Shown piece by piece: positions 56,249 through 64,000 of a stretch of DNA of 64,000 nt. The stretch lies in the NCBI GenBank assembly GCA_961205875.1, contig OY540815.1:20397638-20461637 (forward strand). The letters run 5' to 3'. Positions within the stretch are counted from its first letter, which is position 1. The number at the start of each line of letters is the position of its first letter. Under the pieces are notes generated by a model. The model worked only from the letters and a program-made list of their open reading frames with translations. It ran no database searches and was not told the DNA's origin. The DNA is from Sialis fuliginosa (lineage: Eukaryota > Arthropoda > Insecta > Megaloptera > Sialidae). The position numbers were made by a program, and so were the translations under genes.

Positions 56249-56820
56249 TAAGGTAGTGGCACCAGTCTTGGCAAGGACCCTAGTAATGGAAAATTTTTAA
56301 TTAAATGTACTGAATTAGAAATATTTGTTGATATTTGATTACTACCATTTCTGAATATTAATCTACATACATACATTTAACTGTCTTACAGCGTAATTTG
56401 ATGACAATCGGCCAATAGGTGTCAAAATAGTGAACATTTAAACTAATTAATAGTATAATTTAATTATTAATTATTATATTATCATAGTAACTGCTTTACA
56501 TTGTTTCAAATTTTACGATTCTTTCTTTTATATCTTTTGTGTCGTAGTACTTATCATTTTGTAATCATTAGCAAGTGTCCATCGATGCGTGTTCATTTCT
56601 GGTTTTACCTTTGCTATTACTGGAGAAGAAACATGAACAAAATAAAAGGTTATAATTTAAACAACAAACTATTTTTGGTGACTTTGGTAATTAAACTGAT
56701 TAAATAAAGAGTTACTTGTTTTATTAGCAACATGAGTTCATGCGAATTACAAAAAACAAGCCCATTAATCAAAAAAAACTAAAATTCTTATAGCGGCCAT
56801 AACTGGTGCCTTTACCTTAT
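56249..56820 (+). mobile_element. MITE-A, full-length copy
   Basis: Left end TAAGGTAGTGGCACCAGTCT, right end ..CATAACTGGTGCCTTTACCTTA. About 572 bp, the longest uninterrupted copy. Internal blocks GTTTCAAATTTTACGATTCT and TATAGCGGCC are retained. The 68-codon frame inside is not conserved. Confidence 0.85.
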
Positions 56821-57322
56821 ATAGTTGGGTATTTACTTTGAAACAAACCTATATATTACATAGTTAAAGAGATACATACAATGAAGTTTCTGTATAAGTC
56901 TATCTAATGTTTGTTTCATATAAAATCAAAGTTACAACAAATAAGAGTCCTAATAAGAACACGGCTCCCAGTGTATTACTGGAGGGTTACTTTCCATTAT
57001 TGTTTGCAAGAGTCAAGAGGCTAAGACCTCAATGACCAGAACAGTGAAACCACCAGAAGACTAACAAACTTTATCAGTTCTCGGATTCTCACATCCACAA
57101 TATCCCACTAATTAATTTGGAGTAGTCATCAATGTTACAAATGTAACACTTGCTGTTCTAAAATATTTTTTTAGCGTTTCGTGTGTTTTTAGTAAAATTT
57201 AACACGGATTAAAATTCTAAAAAAGAGATTAATATAATTTTTGTTAAAATAAAAATACAAAATACAGCAATCCGACATGTGAGATAGAACACCAATCAGA
57301 GCGAATGACGTCACGTCTAACT
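56821..57322. other. Unassigned interval
   Basis: The section at 56960-57130 is less A/T-rich but has no open frame or repeat match. Confidence 0.35.
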
Positions 57323-57566
57323 CTCCTAAAAAAAATTTCTAAAATCACCTAAAATGTCAATTAAAATTGATAAATTAACAAATAAGTTGAATAGTTAATA
57401 TCTCAGCTTGGCGCGATCTACAGACTCCAGCTTTTTTTTAAATATAGCTTACACCATTAACTTTAAGACTACCAAATGCCCTAAGGCCGTCGAGACTCCC
57501 TTCCCCCTTTATTTACAAATTAAAATTGATAAATTAACAAATAAGTTGAATAATTAATATCTCAGT
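57323..57566 (-). mobile_element. hAT-type element, internal fragment, inverted
   Basis: It begins TCCTAAAAAAAATTTCTAAA and contains AAGTTGAATAGTTAATATCT, CTTGGCGCGATCTACAGACT and ATGCCCTAAGGCCGTCGAGA, matching the tandem units of 25306-26947 in inverse orientation. It spans more than one unit and has no terminus. Confidence 0.7.
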
Positions 57567-57657
57567 ATATCATCTCACTCATTTTTTTAACGACTTTGAT
57601 GAAAAAAAATTATAAAACTTATTATTTATTTAACTATTTTCTATTATTATATAATAT
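57567..57657. other. Short interval
   Basis: Non-coding A/T-rich DNA between two transposon relics. Confidence 0.35.
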
Positions 57658-57693
57658 CTTTCTCTTAAAGCGGCCAAGACTGGTGCTAATACA
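57658..57693 (+). mobile_element. MITE-A, right-end crumb
   Basis: CTCTTAAAGCGGCCAAGACTGGTGC matches the right terminus of MITE-A. The following bases depart from the consensus CAGTACCTTA. Confidence 0.5.
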
Positions 57694-58267
57694 GTATTTA
57701 TTAAGGTTTCAAGTTACTTTAAAACCACCTGTATAAATTATATATATATAATATACCTTGTTTTATTTGTAAATCAATTTTACATAAAAACAAATAACAT
57801 TTAAAATGGTAGATTAAGTTTAGAACTATCGATAATAATAATAGTTCAAAACGGCCAATTAACTAATCACGATTGTATCTAACCCACCATTAATAACTGG
57901 TGAATATTTCTCTAGAAATATTTGACCAACAATAATTTGACACGGGTATTTCCGATTCAATTTCTCGACAAACTTAGATTGTAGAAGTTTGAATGTGGGT
58001 AGAGCCAATTAAATTTAAGTTATTCATACAAGTTTAATTTATTTGAGAATATTTTACACTTAACTCATAGTATTTAGTTCAATTCCAAACAATTTACATA
58101 ATTTTTGCTAACCCGAAATCATGGTTCGATTATAGATATGTTCGTTAATAATTTAACTTCACATTACTAATCAAGCAAATTGTATGCATTGTTAATACGC
58201 TGTGGCTTAGGTATACGATAATTAAAAAGTATTAAATATATGCAGTTCAATTGAATTTATGCACTAA
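57694..58267. other. A+T-rich DNA, nothing recognised
   Basis: Non-coding; nothing recognised. Confidence 0.4.
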
Positions 58268-58380
58268 CTAGCAGTTCCCCGCGGCTTCGCCCGAGTGTAT
58301 TTCAAAATCGGTGAATGCACACAATGGTGTTGTAGCTTTCACCTCCCTACCCATTTAATTGACCCCCCCCCCTCTCTCTA
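58268..58380 (-). mobile_element. Helitron-like 3' end (type 4), inverted
   Basis: On the reverse strand: CACTCGGGCGAAGCCGCGGG, then GAACTG, then CTAG (58268-58271) followed by T. A GGC-GAA-GCC hairpin a few bases before CTAG fits a Helitron 3' end. A similar GCGGGCGAAGCC hairpin occurs at the end of family E copy 3. A poly-C tract (about 58363-58372) lies at the far side. The right boundary is unknown. Confidence 0.35.
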
Positions 58381-58405
58381 ACCACTAAACACCAAACAAA
58401 TAACT

Positions 58406-58500
58406 AGGGATTGTTTTATCGATCAAAATTTTCAATCCCGGAATTTCGAAATTTGATCAATTTTTAGATCCCGGGATTCGAATTTTTTTATCGATTTAAT
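58406..58500. repeat. Degenerate AATCCCGGGATT repeat cluster
   Basis: Variants of AATCCCGG, GAATTTCGAAATT and ATCCCGGGATTCGAATTT follow each other, interspersed with TTATCGAT. The pattern is of short palindromic units, like subterminal repeats of a transposon. No partner copy was found. Confidence 0.4.
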
Positions 58501-58502
58501 AA

Positions 58503-58690
58503 TCTATATATATAAAGCTGAATGTCTGTTTGTCTGTCCGTTTGTGCCCTTATCACTCGAGAACCACTTATCTGATTTACGTGGTTTCTTTTTTAATTCA
58601 TAGGTACTACGTTCTCTAACATAAGAACTAAGCAGTGACGATAATAGTAAATCAAGTCGGAAAAAAATTTGCCGTCGGCGTGCTATTTTG
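58503..58690 (+). mobile_element. Helitron-like 5' end
   Basis: It starts TCTATATATATAAAGCTGAA after AA, then a GTCTGTTTGTCTGTCCGTTT run, CACTCGAGAACCAC, and AGCAGTGACGATAATAGTAA. The start is nearly the same as the proven 5' end at 61491 (TCTATATATATAAAAATGAA). The inverse copy at 49760-50008 shares the interior. No 3' end was found, so it is probably truncated. Confidence 0.55.
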
Positions 58691-59978
58691 CAAAACGCTG
58701 CCTAAACCGTTCAATATTGAACAAAATAATGCAATAAAGAATTGTGTGGAATCAAAAGATCTACAATAAAGTCAGCGACACCATATGTCTAATTTTTTTA
58801 TTTAAGCCACAATGACTGCTTTTATGTTACAAAGAAAATTTAAAATATTTGGGTTTTAAATTATTTCATCGGCATGAGTACTTAATGTAGATATAATTTG
58901 TCTTTTACAGCATCCAATTTGGTCATATAGTTTAGAAAATATCTTGAAATATACATACGGAAACATATTATTCGCGCGATGCGAACCCATGTAGCCACGG
59001 GGCAGAGGGAATGATCACAGGCCGGTATTCTTTTGATTGTCAATTGTTTATTTTGTTTTCAATAATTAACTTTTAAATTTAAATAGAACAAAAATTATTT
59101 TTACTTGTTGTTCTGATTCTTTTTTGTTAGGTAGGTAATTTAAGTTTTATTTGGTTTTTATTACAACAATAACTAATCGTGTTTGTACTTAATTCAGCTA
59201 TATTTAAAACAAATCCTAAACAACAATTCCGTAGTCCATGCGAGCGAATAAATGAATTTATTAACAGACACAAATTTTTGATTAAAAAAAAACATTTTTT
59301 TCATTTTGTAGAGCCTTTTCGCGATTTAAAAAATATTGCACCAAGGTACCGACTGTCACCTTGACTTTTTAAGTTCCTTATTGTCCTTATTGTCATATTA
59401 TTTGCACTCACTACCTTCTAGCGTCTGGTCTATATTTAAAATGAATATTATGATATCGTCTTTTCATAAATAAAATTTCAATTACTTATTTATAAAATAA
59501 TGAGAACATAATATTTTCATTATAGAAACTCCCACATAACTGTAACTTGAATATATGTACATACATACTACATATTATATTAATGGCCTATATTTCGACA
59601 TGAAGTTGTTAAAGCAAATAATTTAGTTAAAGGAAATTAAGGAAGTGTGCTTGTGTTACGCAAAGGTGTAAGATCTGATAATTAATAGCACCCAATTCAA
59701 CAAACAGCAGTTTAGTTATTTATAGTAATTAGTATTAAACTATGTGTTTAGAGTTTAATGATAGATATTGCGTGTGTAGGATATATTAGATGAATATTGT
59801 TCCATGTTTCATAGATATGTCGAATGATCAATCATGTATATTCTTAGATAAATTAGAAGCCTGTTATTTGATGTTGAAACAATCTATTATTATTACAGCC
59901 AATAGAATACATTTGCTAAATAAATATATATTTTTTTTAATCCAAGAGTTCTAGCGATTAAATTTACTATTTAAAATC
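58691..59978. other. Unassigned interval
   Basis: A 61-codon frame at 59179-59364 has no recognisable domain. The remainder is non-coding A/T-rich DNA. Confidence 0.35.
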
Positions 59979-60495
59979 AGGGACTTGAACCGGAATTGGT
60001 GCAAACTATTTGGGTTCAAAAACCGTTATTTTTTTCAAGGTTCAGGTTCGGGTTCGAGTTCAAGTTTGTAATAGAAAAAAAAAATTATTTTGTTCAAAAA
60101 AATATTATAATTAAAAAATAAAACATTTTCAGAAGAAGAAAAAACATTAATAGCCTTTAAAATATGGCTAGAAAAAGGGAAAAAAATAAAATTAGATTTT
60201 AAATATTGAAATCTCTACTTTTCAGATTTTTTTTGTATATTAAAATGTAATTCAGTGTAAAAATTGTAAATACGTAAAATTTAGTAGTGGACTTGATAAC
60301 TCGCATCATACCATAAAATTTAAGTAGATTTCCAGTTAGCACATTTTATTACCTCTTTTAAAAATCAATTGAGAAAAATAATTTATTGAACCTTTTAAAA
60401 ATATATGGTTACCGGTTATCCATGAAAAGGTTCGGTTCAGGTTCAGGTTCGTTGACAATAAAATATATTTTTGGGTTTCGGGTTCGAGTTTGGCT
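59979..60495 (+). mobile_element. Element bounded by GGTTCG/GAACC repeat clusters
   Basis: The left side is CAGGGACTTGAACCGGAATT with GGTTCAGGTTCGGGTTCGAG soon after. The right side has GGTTCGGTTCAGGTTCAGG at 60429-60448 and GGGTTTCGGGTTCGAGTTTG at 60473-60492. The left 90 bp match 47798-47920. Hexamer repeats near both ends resemble the subterminal repeats of hAT-like elements, but clear inverted termini and a target duplication are missing. Confidence 0.4.
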
Positions 60496-61208
60496 TAAAT
60501 GTATTTTAAAGAGTATTAATAAGTGTGTCATATTCTATTCAATTATAATATAATTTCATTTTTAGTAAAAAAAATTTTTATGTTATATTAGGGTAATTTT
60601 TTGTGAACTATATTAAAGAAAAACTCTACTTTTACGGATTTTCATAATATTCACATATGTTATGTTAAACTTGCTCAACGAATATAAGTTTCATTCATCA
60701 TAAAAAATACCTAGATGTAGAGAGATATTCAAGATTTTTAAATACTGACGGGTATATTCGCGGATAAAATCTAATTTTATGATAATATTAAACGTTATTT
60801 TAGTTTTATTATCAACAGAACATTACTTTAGAATAATGAACACTGGATATAAAAATATTGTAAATTTGATCTGAATAATTCAAGTTTATACGCCATCGCA
60901 TAAATTCACGATGTAAAACCACCAACTTTAGTTTTTGGAAGAAACTCACAAAGTTCAAAACAACTTTTTTATCCTCTTGAGATCTAGAATACTTTGATCA
61001 CTGCTCTGATTATAATATACCTATATGTAAGTTGTTTTTTTTTATGAAAATATTTTTCTTTGATCTAAGCAGTAGATTGAAGAGGTACATTAAAACAGAA
61101 AATATAAATAGATTTTTTTCCCTTTGAAAAATGAATTATCAAAACCTAACTTAACCTATTATTCTATATAATTAATATAAAATATAAACCAAACTTCAAA
61201 CAATATTA
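60496..61208. other. A+T-rich DNA, nothing recognised
   Basis: Non-coding; nothing recognised. Confidence 0.4.
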
Positions 61209-61490
61209 TAAGGTAAATGCACCTGATGGCCGCTATAAGAGCAAGTTTTCGGGGTTTTTTTGTATTAATGGGCTTGTTTTTTGTAATTTTCATGAACTCA
61301 TGTTACTATAGCCTTTTATTTTGTTCATGTTTTTTCTCCAATAATGGATAAAATAAAACCAATAATGAGCACGCAGTGATGGACACTTGCTAATGGTTAA
61401 AAAAATATAAGTACCACGACACAAAAGATATAAAAGAAAGAATCGTTAAATTTGAAACAATGTAAAGCAGTTACTATGATAATATAATAA
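61209..61490 (-). mobile_element. MITE-A, inverted, first part (split by Helitron)
   Basis: It begins TAAGGTAAATGCACCTGATG then GCCGCTATAAGAGCAAG, the inverse of the right terminus, and runs to GATAATATAATAA, where the Helitron interrupts. A short internal deletion removes the block around GTTACTAATAAAACAAG seen in other copies. Confidence 0.85.
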
Positions 61491-62216
61491 TCTATATATA
61501 TAAAAATGAATGTTCTTTTGTGTGTGGCTTATAGACTCCGAAATTACTGAACCGATTTCAATGCGGTTTTCACCAATAGTTAGATAATTTTTACGAGCAG
61601 TATCGTGGCTAATAATATTTTATGAAAATCTAAGATTTAACATCAAAAGATTAAAGAGATTCTTTTGCATAGCGTCTTTTGTTTCCATGATGTCAGAGCA
61701 TAAAACTGTAATTTATATAAAAACACAGTAGCTATGGAATATAAGACGCTGAAAACAATTACTATATGTGAATGTCAGTTTGAATCATGATACCTACAGT
61801 TTGAATGAAAAAATATATGCATTATACAATATAAATAAACGGATTTTTATAAATTACAATAAAGAACTTCCAAGAAAGGTAACCTATTTATTTATTTTTG
61901 ATTTTCATACAAATTCTAAGATAAGACCTGGTGTTTCCTGGGAGAAAATATAATTTTACACGATTTTTTCAATAACTACTGAATGGATTTTATTCCGGTT
62001 TTCACTAATGGATAGGTTAAGTTTAGGTGTATAATTTGTGGATATTTTGGGTAAATTTTATGAAGTCGGAAAAAAACAATTCGTGGTGAACCGTGTGTTG
62101 TTAGCATGTTGGGTAGCATGTTGGGTGAGCATGTTGGGTGGGCATGTCGGGTGGGCATAATTACTTTATGTTTAATTAAATTAATATCCCCGGATAACAC
62201 CGGGCCAATGCGCTAG
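61491..62216 (+). mobile_element. Complete short non-autonomous Helitron
   Basis: A 726-bp element starting TCTATATATATAAAAATGAA and ending with hairpin CCCGG-ataaca-CCGGG (62189-62204), spacer CCAATGCG and CTAG (62213-62216). It lies exactly between A and T of a MITE-A copy with no target duplication, as established for Helitrons. Two related half-modules repeat inside (ACTGAACCGATTTCAATGCG near 61550; ACTGAATGGATTTTATTCCG near 61978), and a 12-13-bp minisatellite precedes the 3' end. No Rep/helicase frame is present; the 61-codon frame at 61768-61953 is not recognisable. Movement would depend on an autonomous relative. Confidence 0.88.
62104..62158 (+). repeat. GCATGTTGGGTGG minisatellite inside the Helitron
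   Basis: Four units of 12-13 bp and a partial fifth (GCATGTTGGGTA, then GCATGTTGGGTGA, GCATGTTGGGTGG, GCATGTCGGGTGG). The same array type occurs in the Helitron end at 63174-63267. Confidence 0.85.
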
Positions 62217-62416
62217 TTAATAAATAAATTATAATAATGATTAGTTCAAATGTCCACCATTTTGACACCTATTGGCCGATTGTCATCAAATCACGCTGTA
62301 AGACAGTTCAATGTATATAGATTAATATTCAGAAATGGTAGTAATCAAATATCAACACATATTTCAAATTCAGTACATTTAATTAAAAATTTGCCATTAC
62401 TGGGGTCCTTGCCAGT
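62217..62416 (-). mobile_element. MITE-A, inverted, second part
   Basis: It resumes TTAATAAATAAATTATAATA directly after the Helitron and continues through CCATTTTGACACCTATTGG to ..TACTGGGGTCCTTGCCAGTTT, where the last bases of the left terminus are lost. Confidence 0.85.
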
Positions 62417-63173
62417 TTAATTGGATGTAGAATGAAATAAATACTTAAATATGGGAGTAGAGGAGAAATATACTTTTATAGAGGTTGTCAAGTCCCAAGT
62501 GAATACGTTTAGGAAGGTTGTACTGTAATACAATATTAAATTGGTATGACCCATATATTATTATTATGTTAAAATCACATGCATACAAAAATTTAAATCA
62601 TCATTTATACTTTTGTATAGCTTAAAATGGCCACGATATTTTTTAAGATTTATATCACATCTAATCAGAAATAAATAAATAAAAATGTATACAAGCACTG
62701 GGATTTAAAGCCGCGATTCCACCGACGCTATTGTTATAGCGAAGTCATTGCTAGAATATAAATTAGATTCTACGTACATGCAGGTGTTATGAAAAGTGTT
62801 GAAAAGTGATTATCAATACATCGGTGCTATCGAAAAATTCAACTGATTATTTCAGGTAAACTTCATATCACGTTGAAGTAATTATTGAACTTAAATCATT
62901 AAAAGTTCACCGAAGATACATCTAAAAATAAGCATTTCCATTCTAAAAAATATCTTAAAATAACAAGGTCAATTAGGGCCACTACCTTCTTTTCCTCTTA
63001 TAGCTAAGCAACTTATGTATTGGTGAAACATATTTGCCTTTTGTCAAAGCTCTGAGATTCGGAAAACGAGCCCGAAGAAAAAATATTATAGACGAAAGCT
63101 GCCTGTTTTTTTTCGAATAATGAAAAAATACATGTTTCTATTAAACTAACTCAAAATTGTCTTGAGGATTCTT
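62417..63173. other. Unassigned interval
   Basis: Non-coding; some of the right half may be the body of the Helitron whose 3' end lies at 63267, but no 5' end was found. Confidence 0.35.
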
Positions 63174-63267
63174 TTTGGGTGGGCATGTTGGGTGGGTATG
63201 TAGGGTGGGCATTTTGGGTGGGCATGATTATTAATATTCCCGGGTAACACCAGATCAAATGCGCTAG
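63174..63267 (+). mobile_element. Helitron 3' end with minisatellite
   Basis: Four GGGTGGGCATGTT-type 13-bp units are followed by TATTCCCGGGTAACACCAGA, a decayed hairpin, then TCAAATGCG and CTAG (63264-63267) with T after. It is the same family as 61491-62216. The left part of the element is not recognisable. Confidence 0.7.
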
Positions 63268-64000
63268 TAAAAAATAAATGTGAGAAAATTAAATTGTAGT
63301 GAAATTTTATTGATTTTTTAAAATTTATATTGTCAATAGTTTTCGTTCTTTAAATATAAATTTTTTTAAATTATACTAAAACAATACTCGGTTTACTAAT
63401 TATGCATGTTTCATTAAAAAACTAATTTCATATTCAATTTTTATTTCTCGTTATAGCAAAAAAAAATCTATAAAATCAAATCAAATATACAGACAGAGTA
63501 AACAGGCGAAAAATTCAAAAACAATTATGAATTCTAATACACCGATCTATAAAACGACCACTTTACAAACAATTGAGAAAATTGATTGGATAGAACAAAA
63601 AAATGTTTTCCAAAGCATTATCAACAGAAATGAATAAAATACTAAATGGTGTTTTTCGGGCTGCGAAACATTTTTTATTTCACTTGCACATTTACATATA
63701 TAAAAGTCTAATGAAATGTTTACACTACAATAAAAACGATTGTCAAATGGGAATCGAGCCTCGCGTACTATTGTCCCGTACATCTTGTATTAGTTTAAAA
63801 AAAATAATATCAAAAAGGTGGCAGCACAATGTATTTTCCATTTGTTTAAAAATATAATTTTGAATTATTTCTGAAAAAAAAAACTTTTCACACTTACTTT
63901 CAGATATTTACACGATCTTTTTAAAAATTTGCTAAAGGAAAATTTTAATAATAAGAAAACGTTTGAATCTAAAAAAAATTCAACCCGTTTGCCCTTCTTA
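63268..64000. other. A+T-rich DNA, nothing recognised
   Basis: Overlapping frames of 78 (-) and 84 (+) codons at 63547-63857 have no recognisable domain. No shared repeat was seen. Confidence 0.4.

Noticed and set aside
62104-62158. Simple genomic microsatellite
   Set aside because: The same 12-13-bp array sits at the same relative position before the 3' hairpin in a second Helitron copy, so it belongs to the element.
63740-63800. tRNA-like T-arm (GGCTCGATTCCC on the reverse strand)
   Set aside because: No matching A box, anticodon stem or acceptor stem could be folded around it.

Overview
This is a very A+T-rich stretch of animal nuclear DNA, by eye roughly three quarters A+T, most likely from an insect or other arthropod. 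The grounds are the transposon mix (Helitrons, Tc1/mariner and pogo relatives, hAT-type ends, long fold-back elements) and the arthropod-style retroposon tail near 31.25-31.4 kb. I cannot fix the order; a sap-feeding hemipteran is only a guess. I recognise no intact gene, no rRNA or tRNA gene, no CRISPR array and no bacterial feature. The window reads as an intergenic region or a long intron packed with non-autonomous transposable elements.

Layout. 0-9 kb: low-complexity DNA with a family C repeat, a Helitron-like 3' end (2.84 kb), a TTAA-flanked element (4.07-4.72 kb), fragments of MITE-A, hAT and family B, and a short inverted repeat (7.45-7.59 kb). 9-19 kb: a few protein-like open frames, a possible FLYWCH-domain relic (11.6 kb), MITE-A copies, and fold-back element FB2 (13.46-14.83 kb). 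19-27 kb: a Tc1/mariner-type MITE, a possible LINE tail, fold-back FB3, a tandem duplication, family C between direct repeats, and an hAT-type element (25.3-26.95 kb). 27-35 kb: family E, one copy of which is split by the 1.37-kb near-perfect fold-back FB1; family B; a Helitron-like fragment; and an hAT piece inside another inverted-repeat element. 35-44 kb: five MITE-A copies in 8 kb and a pogo-type element with a transposase remnant, itself sitting in an FB3 relic. 44-57 kb: family E and B copies, Helitron-like ends, a CpG-rich patch (51.04-51.21 kb) next to a second FB2 copy, and a protein-like frame at 53.86-54.06 kb. 57-64 kb: MITE-A and hAT relics, several Helitron ends, and a complete 726-bp Helitron inserted cleanly into a MITE-A copy (61.49-62.22 kb).

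There is no operon or pathway to describe. What ties the window together is nesting: Helitron in MITE-A, FB1 in family E, pogo in FB3, and hAT in a second inverted-repeat element. These give a relative order of insertion and several natural empty sites. Family letters A-F and FB1-3 are labels made for this window. Boundaries were read by eye from repeat comparisons inside the window, without database searches.
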